Positions 52,159-59,433 of a DNA stretch of 59,433 bases are shown here, one piece after another. The position numbers and the translations under genes were made by a program. The DNA comes from an uncultured Pseudomonadota bacterium (GTDB lineage: Bacteria > Pseudomonadota > Gammaproteobacteria > Steroidobacterales > Steroidobacteraceae): positions 1 through 59,433 of the forward strand of contig CADEFJ010000005.1 in the NCBI GenBank assembly GCA_902826575.1, in the 5' to 3' direction. Position 1 is the first letter of the stretch; each line of letters opens with the position of its first letter. The notes beneath the pieces are model-generated. The model was given only the letters and a program-made list of their open reading frames with translations, did not search any database and was not told the origin of the DNA.

Positions 52159-53298
52159 ATGTCAGTCGAGATTGCCGGTCGCGAGCGCGTGAATCTGCTC
52201 GGGCTCGAGAGAGCCGGGCTGGAAGCGTTCGTCGGCACGCTCGGCAGCAAACCGTTTCGCGCCCGCCAGTTGATGCAGTGGATGTATGGCCGCGGCGAGT
52301 CGCGCTTCGAGGCCATGACCGACCTTGCCAGGGACTTCCGCGTGCTGCTCGCCGGGCGCGCGCAGATACGCCCGCCCGAGATCGTCACTGCGCAGCGCTC
52401 GAGCGACGGCACGCGCAAATGGCTGCTGCGCGCCGATTCGGTCCAGGCGATCGAGATGGTGTACATCCCCGAGGAGAGTCGCGGGACACTGTGCATTTCC
52501 TCGCAGGTCGGCTGCGCGCTCGACTGCTCGTTCTGCTCGACCGCGCAGCAGGGCTTCAATCGCAACCTCACGACGGCCGAGATCGTCGGCCAGGTGTGGC
52601 TCGCCGAGCGCGAACTGGCGCGCGAGTACGTGCCCGCGCCGGGGGACTCGCCCGGGCACAGGGCGATCACCAATGTGGTGCTGATGGGCATGGGCGAGCC
52701 ACTCGCGAACTTCCGGAACGTCGTGCCGGCGCTCAGGATCTTCACCGACGACTTTGGTTTCGATATCTCGCGCCGGCGGGTGACACTGTCGACCTCGGGC
52801 CTCGTGCCGCAGATCTACAAGCTCGCCGAGGAAGTGAACGTCGCGCTCGCCGTCTCGCTGCATGCGCCGACCGATGAGTTGCGCAGCACCCTCGTGCCGA
52901 TCAACCGCAAGCACCCGATCGCGGAACTGCTCGAGGCGTGCTGGCACTACATCGATGAGCAGAACGGCCGCAGCGTCACCTTCGAATACGTGATGCTCGA
53001 CGGCGTGAACGACCAGCCGGAACATGCACGCGCGCTGGTGCGCCTGCTGCGGGGCCGGCCGGCGAAACTCAACCTGATTCCGTTCAATCCGTTTCCCGGC
53101 ACGCTGTACCGCCGTTCGTCCACGGCGGCGATCCTGCGCTTTCGCGACGAGTTGCTCTCGCAAGGGGTACTCGCGACCATCCGCCGCACGCGCGGCGAGG
53201 ACATCGACGCGGCCTGCGGCCAGCTCGCCGGTCGCGTCAACGACCGCACGACCGTGCGGCTCGGCAACAAACTGATCGGTGTGGCGGTACAGTCATGA
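52159..53298 (+). CDS. rlmN: Dual-specificity rRNA/tRNA adenine C2-methyltransferase RlmN
   Basis: This 379-residue radical SAM enzyme makes 2-methyladenosine at 23S A2503 and in some tRNAs. The cluster motif is CALDCSFC. Flanking motifs [40 protein letters not shown] and the late resolving cysteine in AACGQLA are present. It starts at ATG with no strong ribosome site (the preceding bases are heptamer repeats). Its end overlaps pilW (ATGA). Confidence 0.97.
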   Translation: MSVEIAGRERVNLLGLERAGLEAFVGTLGSKPFRARQLMQWMYGRGESRFEAMTDLARDFRVLLAGRAQIRPPEIVTAQRSSDGTRKWLLRADSVQAIEMVYIPEESRGTLCISSQVGCALDCSFCSTAQQGFNRNLTTAEIVGQVWLAERELAREYVPAPGDSPGHRAITNVVLMGMGEPLANFRNVVPALRIFTDDFGFDISRRRVTLSTSGLVPQIYKLAEEVNVALAVSLHAPTDELRSTLVPINRKHPIAELLEACWHYIDEQNGRSVTFEYVMLDGVNDQPEHARALVRLLRGRPAKLNLIPFNPFPGTLYRRSSTAAILRFRDELLSQGVLATIRRTRGEDIDAACGQLAGRVNDRTTVRLGNKLIGVAVQS

Positions 53299-54065
53299 CG
53301 GCATTGCGCGCGACCGCTGGTGTGACGATTGTGCTCGCGACGCTGCTGCTCACGGGCTGCACGACGACCCACAGCGGACCGCAGACCTCGGATTCGAGCG
53401 CCGCCGAATACAACGTGCAGCTCGGCTACGCCTATCTGCGCCAGGGCAACCTGCCGATCGCCAAGGAGAAGCTCGAGCGTGCCGCGGAGCAGGACCCCGC
53501 CAACCCCGCGGTGCACAGCGCGCTCGGACTGTTGTACGAGCGCCTGGGGGATATCAAGGCGGCGGACAGGCACTACGCAACCGCCCTGCGACTTGCGCCC
53601 GGCGATCCCGAGATCGAGAACAATTACGCGATCTACCTGTGCCGCAATGGCCGCGTTGCCGAGGGCGTGAAGCGTTTCGAGCAGGCTGCGCGCAATCCCC
53701 TGTACCGCACGCCCGAGGCCGCCTATACGAACGCCGGCGTGTGCCAGCGCGGCGCCGGACTCAGCGCCGAGGCCGAGACCAGTTTCCGGCGCGCGCTGCA
53801 GGTGCGACCCAACTATGCCGAGGCGGCGTACCAACTCGGCGACCTGCGCCTGCAGCAGGGCGCGACTGATGCGGCACGCACCGACGTCGACGGCTACCTC
53901 AACAGCTTCCGTGCGACGCCGGAACTGCTGCTGCTGCGAGTGCGCATCGCGCGCGCGAGCGGCGACCGCGTTGCCGAGGAGAAGTTCTCGCGCATGCTGC
54001 GCATCGATTTTCCGGACTCCGAGCAGACACGCGCGCTCGGTACCTTGACGCGCAATCCCGGATGA
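53295..54065 (+). CDS. pilW: Type IV pilus biogenesis/stability protein PilW (PilF)
   Basis: This 256-residue outer-membrane lipoprotein has signal peptide and lipobox LLTGC (Cys22), then six TPR-like repeats ([60 protein letters not shown]). PilW/PilF guides the PilQ secretin to the outer membrane. Position between rlmN and rodZ is conserved, so the name is well supported. No other pilus genes are in the window. Confidence 0.94.
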   Translation: MTALRATAGVTIVLATLLLTGCTTTHSGPQTSDSSAAEYNVQLGYAYLRQGNLPIAKEKLERAAEQDPANPAVHSALGLLYERLGDIKAADRHYATALRLAPGDPEIENNYAIYLCRNGRVAEGVKRFEQAARNPLYRTPEAAYTNAGVCQRGAGLSAEAETSFRRALQVRPNYAEAAYQLGDLRLQQGATDAARTDVDGYLNSFRATPELLLLRVRIARASGDRVAEEKFSRMLRIDFPDSEQTRALGTLTRNPG

Positions 54066-54889
54066 CCGAGCCCGAAGGCACGAGATCGGAGCCGGGAGTC
54101 GGCGCGCAGCTGCGTGCCGCACGCGAGCGCACCGGCTTGTCCACGCTGCAGGCTGCCGCCAAGCTGCACCTCGATCCACGCTTCGTCGAAGCGCTCGAAG
54201 CCGAGGAGTTTGCCGTGCTCGGCGCACCGGTTTATGTGCGCGGGCATCTGCGTCGTTACTCCGAACTCGTGAATGCGCCCGCCGACGCACTCGTCGAGCG
54301 CTATGCCGCGAGCCTGGAAGTCGTGCCGCCGCCCGAATTGCAGCCGATGCGACACGCCGAGACGATCCGGCCGTCACGGCAGCTCGCCGGTCCGCTCATT
54401 GCAGTCATCGTCGCCGCCGCGGTGATTGCCGGCATCTGGCTCGCACTCAAGGGCCTGCCCACTGCGTCGTTGCCGCGCGAATCCACCCCGCCGGCGCCAG
54501 CCAGCCCCGCACCCGTCGACGTGCCAGCGGCCGATCCCGGCGCGGCGGACGGACCTGGGCCGTTGCCTCTCGCCGCCGCGACGGACGGCGAGGCACAGGC
54601 GCCGGCTGCATCCGCGGGGGCCGCGACGCGCCTGCGCGTCGCTTACACCGCCGAGTGCTGGACCGAGATCCATGACGCGCGCAACCAGCGTCTCTACTAC
54701 GGCCTCGGACAGCCGGACGGCGTCGTCTCGGTGCAGGGCACCGCGCCGCTGCGCGTGCTGCTTGGATTTGCCGACGCCGCGACCGTGGAGATCGACGGCC
54801 GCGTCATGGCGATCCCGGCCGAAGCGCGCACCGGCCGCCGCGCGAACTTCGTGATCACTTCGGGCGGCACCATGGCGACGCTGCCATGA
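54062..54889 (+). CDS. rodZ: Cytoskeletal membrane protein RodZ
   Basis: 275 residues. The N-terminal helix-turn-helix (GAQLRAARERTGLSTLQAAA, about 15-75) binds MreB. A membrane helix spans about 110-129 (GPLIAVIVAAAVIAGIWLAL). A Pro/Ala-rich linker leads to the periplasmic DUF4115 domain (AECWTEIHDARNQRLYYG). It keeps rod shape with MreB. It overlaps hisS by ATGA. The ispG gene, which separates rodZ and hisS in E. coli and many relatives, is not here. Confidence 0.95.
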   Translation: MTEPEGTRSEPGVGAQLRAARERTGLSTLQAAAKLHLDPRFVEALEAEEFAVLGAPVYVRGHLRRYSELVNAPADALVERYAASLEVVPPPELQPMRHAETIRPSRQLAGPLIAVIVAAAVIAGIWLALKGLPTASLPRESTPPAPASPAPVDVPAADPGAADGPGPLPLAAATDGEAQAPAASAGAATRLRVAYTAECWTEIHDARNQRLYYGLGQPDGVVSVQGTAPLRVLLGFADAATVEIDGRVMAIPAEARTGRRANFVITSGGTMATLP

Positions 54890-56160
54890 GCGGCGGCATC
54901 CAGCCGATACGTGGCATGAACGACGTGCTGCCGGCCGAGATCGGCCTGTGGCAGCACCTCGAGGCGGCGCTGCGCGAACTGGCGGCGGCGTACGGCTACG
55001 AGGAAATTCGCGTGCCCGTCGTCGAGCACACCGAGCTGTTCAAGCGCTCGATCGGCGAGTTCACCGACATCGTCGAGAAGGAGATGTACACTTTCAGCGA
55101 CCAGGGCGGCGACAGCCTCACGCTGCGACCGGAGGCGACAGCCGGCATTGCTCGCGCGGCGATCTCGAACGGCATGCTGCGCGGCCAGAAGCACAAGCTC
55201 TGGTGCATCGGGCCGATGTTCCGGCACGAGCGACCGCAGAAGGGCCGCTATCGCCAGTTCCATCAGTTCGACGTCGAGGCGATCGGCTTCGAAGGCCCCG
55301 ACGTCGACGCCGAGCTGATCGTGATGATGGCGCGGCTGTGGCGCGTGCTGGGCCTGACGCGCGTGCGGCTGAAGCTGAATTCGCTCGGCACGCCCGAATC
55401 GCGTGCGGCGTACCGCGACAAGCTGGTGCAGTACTTTCGCGGCCACGAGCAGGCGCTCGACGCCGACAGCCGCCGTCGCCTCGGCGGCAATCCGCTGCGC
55501 ATCCTCGACAGCAAGAATCCGGACATGCAGGCGCTCATCGCCGGCGCGCCGCTGATCGTCGACCATCTTGATGCCGCCTCGAGCGAGCATTTCGGGGCGT
55601 TGCAGGCCGCACTGCGCGCGGCCGGGGTCGACTTCAGCATCGACCCGCGGCTGGTGCGCGGCCTCGATTACTATTCGCGCACGGTGTTCGAATGGACCAC
55701 CGACGCGCTCGGCTCGCAGGACGCCGTGTGCTCGGGCGGCCGCTACGACGGCCTGATCGCGCATCTCGGTGGCGAGCCGACGCCTGCGATCGGCTTCGCG
55801 ATGGGTATCGAGCGCGTCGTCGAGCTGTTGCGCCAGGCGGGCACGGTGCCCGCCGCGCATATGCCCGACGTCTATATCGTGGCCCAGGGCACGCGTGCGG
55901 TCAGCGCCGGGCTTGCGCTCGCCGAGCGGCTGCGCGACGAGTTGCCGCGGCGGCGCATCGCGTTCGGGGCGGGCGGCGGCAACTTCAAGGCACAGTTCCG
56001 TCGCGCCGATCGCAGCGGCGCCCGTCTCGCGCTGGTGATCGGCGACAGCGAGCTCGAGCGCGGCGTGGTGGCGGTGAAGAATCTTCGCGGTGAGGCGAAC
56101 CAGATCGAATGCCCGATGTCCGAGGTTGGCACCCGGCTCGAGGCGGCATTGAAGGAGTAG
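54886..56160 (+). CDS. hisS: Histidyl-tRNA synthetase
   Basis: This 424-residue class II synthetase has motif 1 region PIRGMNDVLPAEIGLW, motif 2 FRHERPQKGRYRQFHQFDVE, the His-specific loops LVRGLDYYSRTVFEW and CSGGRYDGLI, and motif 3 PAIGFAMGIERVVEL. The C-terminal anticodon-binding domain ends in NLRGEANQIECPMSE. Full length. The yfgM-like gene starts four bases after its stop. Confidence 0.98.
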   Translation: MSGGIQPIRGMNDVLPAEIGLWQHLEAALRELAAAYGYEEIRVPVVEHTELFKRSIGEFTDIVEKEMYTFSDQGGDSLTLRPEATAGIARAAISNGMLRGQKHKLWCIGPMFRHERPQKGRYRQFHQFDVEAIGFEGPDVDAELIVMMARLWRVLGLTRVRLKLNSLGTPESRAAYRDKLVQYFRGHEQALDADSRRRLGGNPLRILDSKNPDMQALIAGAPLIVDHLDAASSEHFGALQAALRAAGVDFSIDPRLVRGLDYYSRTVFEWTTDALGSQDAVCSGGRYDGLIAHLGGEPTPAIGFAMGIERVVELLRQAGTVPAAHMPDVYIVAQGTRAVSAGLALAERLRDELPRRRIAFGAGGGNFKAQFRRADRSGARLALVIGDSELERGVVAVKNLRGEANQIECPMSEVGTRLEAALKE

Positions 56161-56163
56161 TCG

Positions 56164-56847
56164 GTGGACGAATACATGTCGGAGAGCGAGCAGTGGGAGC
56201 TCGTCAAACGCTGGGTGCGCGAGAACGCCATCTGGATCGTCGGCGGCGTCGCCCTTGGCGTGGCGGGCCTTGCCGGCTGGCGGATATGGGAGGAGCGCGT
56301 GGAGCGCCTGGCGATCGCCGCGAGCGAGCGCTACGAGCAGGCGCTCGATGCATTTGCCCGCGAAGACCGCGCGCGCGGCTTCACGATCGTCGATGAACTG
56401 CGGCGCGACCAGGCCGCCTCGCCATATGCGGATCAGGCCGACCTGCTCGCGGCCCGTATCCACGTCGACCTGCGTGAATACGACAAGGCCGTCGAGCGCC
56501 TGCAGCGCGTGATGAACAGTTCGGGCGACGAGGAATTGCGCCACGTGGCGCGCGGGCGCCTCGCGCGCGTGCACCTGCAGCGCGGCAAGCCCGATGAGGC
56601 GCTTGCGGTGCTGCCTGCCAGCGATGGCGGGGCATTCGGCGCCCGCTACGACGAGCTCCGCGGGGATGCGCTGCTTGCCAAGGGCGATGCGGCCGCGGCG
56701 CTCGCCGCTTATCAGGCCGCGCGCGCCGGAGTCTCCACGGGTGGCGTGGATCCCGGCCTGCTCGAGCTGAAGATCAATGCGCTCGCGCCCGCGGAGGCCG
56801 CCGCCGGCAGCACGCCCGGGCCTGCGCCGGCAGGGAAGGACGGCTGA
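56164..56847 (+). CDS. yfgM: YfgM-family periplasmic TPR protein
   Basis: 227 residues from GTG (an ATG five codons on is an alternative). A short cytoplasmic N-terminus with the family-typical ESEQWELVKRWVRENAIW is followed by one membrane helix (about 21-40) and a periplasmic TPR-like domain (PYADQADLLAARIHVDLREY). YfgM works with PpiD at the Sec translocon and is encoded before bamB in many gammaproteobacteria. The C-terminus is Ala/Pro-rich. The stop overlaps the bamB ATG. Confidence 0.93.
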   Translation: MDEYMSESEQWELVKRWVRENAIWIVGGVALGVAGLAGWRIWEERVERLAIAASERYEQALDAFAREDRARGFTIVDELRRDQAASPYADQADLLAARIHVDLREYDKAVERLQRVMNSSGDEELRHVARGRLARVHLQRGKPDEALAVLPASDGGAFGARYDELRGDALLAKGDAAAALAAYQAARAGVSTGGVDPGLLELKINALAPAEAAAGSTPGPAPAGKDG

Positions 56848-57980
56848 TGCGCCGCCTCGCATATGCCATTGCGCTGCTCGCGCTGGCGGCCTGCTCGAAG
56901 GACAAGGAGGTCAATCCTCCGGCCGAGCTGGTCGATTTCAAGCAGACGCTTGCCGTCGATCGGGTGTGGAATGTCGGCATCGGTGGCGGCGAGCCGGAGC
57001 TGCGGCTCGGCCTCGGTGTCACCGTGGTCGACCAGCAAGTGTTCGCCGCCGGTCATGGCGGCGAGGTCGTTGCCGTGGCGCTCGATACCGGCCGCACGCT
57101 TTGGCAGGCGAAGACCAAAGCGCGCCTGAGCGGTGGCACGGGTGCCGATGCCACGCTCGTCGCGGTGGGCACCGGCGGTGGCGATGTCATCGCGTTGTCC
57201 GCCGCCGATGGCCGGCAACTGTGGCGTGTGGCGGTGCGCGGTGAGGTCCTGTCGGCGCCGCTCGTGACAGGCGCCGCCGTTGTCGTGCGCACGGTCGACG
57301 GTCGCCTCGTCGCGCTCGCGCGCGATGACGGCCGCGAGCTGTGGAACATCGAGCAGCAGATTCCGCGCCTCACGTTGCGCGGCACCGCCGCTCCGGAGTT
57401 CTCCGGCGATACGGTGGTGTGCGGGTTCGACAACGGCAAGGTCGTCGCCGCCAGCCTGCGCGATGGTTCGGTGATCTGGGAGACGCCGGTGGCGCCGCCG
57501 CGCGGCCGCACCGAGCTCGAGCGCCTGAGCGACATCGACGGGAACCTGAGGATAGCCGGCGAGGACGTTTACGCCGTGGGCTTCCAGGGCCGCATCGCGA
57601 TGCTGGCACTCGATTCCGGGCAGATCTGGTGGTCGCGCGACCTGTCGAGCTATCGCGGCCTCACGCTCGATGAGGACAACCTTTACGTGTCGAGCACCGA
57701 GGGCGATGTCATCAGCGCGCAGCGTCGCACGGGCGCGGAGGGCTGGCGGCAGTCGGCGCTCGCATACCGCGGCCTGTCGGCGCCGGCCGTGCTCGGCCGC
57801 TACGTCGCGGTCGGGGACTTCGAGGGTTATGTGCACTTTCTCGACAAGTCGAACGGCGAGATCGTCGCCCGCGTCAAGGCGGGCGGTGCGCGCATTTCGG
57901 CTCCACCCGTCGTGGCAGGTGACATGTTCATCCTGATCGATGACGATGGCCGCCTGAGCGCGCTGCGCCCGAGAACCTGA
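56847..57980 (+). CDS. bamB: Outer membrane protein assembly factor BamB
   Basis: 377 residues. Lipoprotein signal with lipobox LALAAC (Cys16). An eight-bladed PQQ-type propeller follows with repeats such as GGEVVAVALDTGRTLWQAK, AADGRQLWRVAVRGEVLSAP, DDGRELWNIEQ and DGSVIWETP. BamB is a BAM complex lipoprotein that binds BamA. Its place between yfgM and der is conserved. Confidence 0.97.
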   Translation: MRRLAYAIALLALAACSKDKEVNPPAELVDFKQTLAVDRVWNVGIGGGEPELRLGLGVTVVDQQVFAAGHGGEVVAVALDTGRTLWQAKTKARLSGGTGADATLVAVGTGGGDVIALSAADGRQLWRVAVRGEVLSAPLVTGAAVVVRTVDGRLVALARDDGRELWNIEQQIPRLTLRGTAAPEFSGDTVVCGFDNGKVVAASLRDGSVIWETPVAPPRGRTELERLSDIDGNLRIAGEDVYAVGFQGRIAMLALDSGQIWWSRDLSSYRGLTLDEDNLYVSSTEGDVISAQRRTGAEGWRQSALAYRGLSAPAVLGRYVAVGDFEGYVHFLDKSNGEIVARVKAGGARISAPPVVAGDMFILIDDDGRLSALRPRT

Positions 57981-57991
57981 AAGCCCATGCC

Positions 57992-59433
57992 ATGCTGCCT
58001 GTCGTCGCGCTGGTCGGCCGCCCCAATGTCGGCAAGTCGACCCTTTTCAATGCGCTGACGCGCAGCCGCGACGCACTCGTCGCGGATGTGCCCGGCGTCA
58101 CGCGCGATCGCCAGTACGGCTACGGCAAGGTGGGGCACGCGCCCTACGTCGTGATCGACACGGGCGGCATCGTCGAGCAGCCCGCAGGCATCGAGGCGCC
58201 AATGCGCCTGCAGACCGAACGGGCGGTGGCCGAGGCCGATGTACTCGTGTTCATCGTCGACGCGCGCTCCGGCATCACCCCGCAGGACGAGTTCATCGCG
58301 CGACTGCTGCGCCGCGCCGGCAAGCGCGTGGTGCTCGCGGCGAACAAGGCCGAAGGCCTCGATTCCGACGTGGCGACCGCCGAGTTCCACGGGCTCGGCT
58401 TCGGCGAGCCGGTACCGCTGTCGGCCGCGCACGGCCAGGGTGCCCGCGAGCTGATCGAGGTCGTGCTCGGCGCGCCGGATGCGGACGCGGAGGATGACGA
58501 CGGCCGCGTCGATTCCGAGGCACTGGCCGGAAAGGTGCCGGATGCCATCCGGGTGGCGATCATCGGTCGCCCGAACGTCGGCAAGTCGACGCTCGTCAAC
58601 CGGTTGCTCGGCGAGGAGCGCGTGATCGCGAGCGACATGCCCGGCACGACGCGCGACAGCATCTTCGTGCCCTTCAGTCGCGACGGCCGCGATTTCGAAC
58701 TCATCGATACCGCGGGCGTGCGCCGGCGCGCGAAGATCGACGATGCGATCGAGCGCGCCAGCGTCTCGAAGACGCTGCAGGCGATATTCGAGGCGCATGT
58801 CGTCATCGTCGTGCTCGATGCGCACGAGGGCATCGGCGAGCAGGACGCGAGCGTGCTCGGGCTCGCGCTCGAGCGTGGTCGTGCGCTGCTGATCGCCGTC
58901 AACAAGTGGGACAACATCCCCATGGAGCGGCGCGAGGAGATCCGCAGCCAGCTCGCGCTCAAGCTCGATTTTGCAACGTTCGTGCCGCTGCACTTCATTT
59001 CGGCGCGCCACGGCACCGGGGTCGGCGAGCTGGCCCAGGCCGTGATCCGCGCCTTCGATGCGGCGATGCGCGAAATGCGCACCCCCGAGCTCACCAAGAC
59101 GCTCGAGCGCGCCATGGTGCAACACCAGCCGCCGCTGGTGCGCGGGCGGCGCATCAAGCTGCGTTATGCGCACCAGGGCGGGCGCAATCCGCCGCGCATC
59201 GTGATCCACGGCAACCAGACGAAGCATGTTCCGGACTCGTACAAGCGCTTTCTCGCCAACGTGTTTCGCGAGACGTTCGACCTGTTCGCCTCGCCGGTGG
59301 CGATCGACTTCCGCACCGATGCCAACCCGTTCGATCGCGGTACGCGAAGGCCCGCCGACCGCGCGGCGTCAGGGCGGCGCGGCGCCCGTCGCGGCCGGCA
59401 GAAATCACGCCGGATCGACCGAGGTCCGGTTGA
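57992..59433 (+). CDS. der: Ribosome-assembly GTPase Der (EngA), 3'-truncated by the window
   Basis: About 480 codons are present and the frame is still open at the last base; the TGA that ends the window is in another frame. Two tandem GTPase domains carry P-loops GRPNVGKSTLFNAL and GRPNVGKSTLVNRL, with DTGGI and DTAGV switch motifs. G4 is NKAE in domain 1 and NKWD in domain 2. A KH-like domain (RIKLRYAHQGGRNPPRIVIH) and an Arg-rich tail follow. Der helps 50S assembly. The true stop is probably only a few codons beyond, given normal family length. Confidence 0.97.
   Translation, partial: MLPVVALVGRPNVGKSTLFNALTRSRDALVADVPGVTRDRQYGYGKVGHAPYVVIDTGGIVEQPAGIEAPMRLQTERAVAEADVLVFIVDARSGITPQDEFIARLLRRAGKRVVLAANKAEGLDSDVATAEFHGLGFGEPVPLSAAHGQGARELIEVVLGAPDADAEDDDGRVDSEALAGKVPDAIRVAIIGRPNVGKSTLVNRLLGEERVIASDMPGTTRDSIFVPFSRDGRDFELIDTAGVRRRAKIDDAIERASVSKTLQAIFEAHVVIVVLDAHEGIGEQDASVLGLALERGRALLIAVNKWDNIPMERREEIRSQLALKLDFATFVPLHFISARHGTGVGELAQAVIRAFDAAMREMRTPELTKTLERAMVQHQPPLVRGRRIKLRYAHQGGRNPPRIVIHGNQTKHVPDSYKRFLANVFRETFDLFASPVAIDFRTDANPFDRGTRRPADRAASGRRGARRGRQKSRRIDRGPV

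Noticed and set aside
59431..59433. Terminal TGA as the end of der
   Set aside because: It is not in the der reading frame; der is still open at the window edge.

Overview
The window is GC-rich, densely coded bacterial chromosome with no phage, transposase, integron or CRISPR content. Gene order points to a gammaproteobacterium, probably a Xanthomonadales/Nevskiales/Steroidobacter-like lineage (inference). The supporting blocks are queA-tgt-yajC-secD-secF, suhB divergent from trmJ, iscS-scaffold-iscA-ndk, rlmN-pilW-rodZ-hisS-yfgM-bamB-der, a large (about 180 kDa type) NAD-glutamate dehydrogenase, and lipoproteins of the outer-membrane assembly kind. Many neighbouring genes overlap by ATGA/GTGA, so most blocks are translationally coupled operons. 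No gene-free stretch exceeds 300 bases.

Layout. 0-4 kb: the end of a beta-propeller protein with a histone-like tail, a 26-residue hydrophobic peptide gene divergent from a LysR regulator, a gamma carbonic anhydrase, and a convergent Rieske/PhzF pair. 4.1-10.2 kb: a TPP riboswitch followed by a thiamine-acquisition operon (TonB-dependent receptor, YkoF-like thiamine-binding protein, PnuT permease, thiamine kinase-like protein). A ferredoxin, an enoyl-CoA hydratase-family protein and a zinc-less MDR reductase continue in the same direction with tiny gaps. 10.2-17.6 kb: an RraB-like protein, then on the minus strand MarR, gdh2, a GT2 glycosyltransferase and gpmA. 17.6-18.7 kb: hppD, divergent from the MarR gene across a palindromic operator. 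18.8-32.2 kb: acyl-CoA and branched-chain amino acid catabolism (zapE, acetoacetyl-CoA synthetase, ETF-ubiquinone oxidoreductase, an SDR dehydrogenase, a LiuC-like hydratase, a LiuB-like carboxylase beta subunit, thiolase, TetR) with icmF divergent from the TetR gene.

32.2-38.7 kb: dadA, a PlsC-like acyltransferase, xerD, dsbC, a seven-iron ferredoxin, a Nudix hydrolase, a DUF3313 lipoprotein, CsbD and a small alanine-rich lipoprotein. 38.7-40.9 kb: tRNA-Leu(CAA) and a three-gene cassette of ECF sigma factor, one-pass membrane protein and periplasmic double-PDZ protein. 40.9-59.4 kb: housekeeping genes for queuosine, Sec export, amino-acid uptake, Fe-S assembly, nucleotide metabolism, rRNA methylation, pilus/rod shape, HisRS and BAM, ending in der, which runs off the window.

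The least ordinary features are: the riboswitch whose P1 stem appears to contain the start codon of the receptor gene; the 26-residue peptide gene; a dispersed family of 7-8 bp tandem repeat units in four intergenic gaps, two of them long hairpins; the sigma/membrane/PDZ cassette; an IscU-like scaffold that keeps only one of the three canonical cysteines; and a histone-H1-like tail on a beta-propeller. All functional statements are from reading translations and motifs; no database search was possible.
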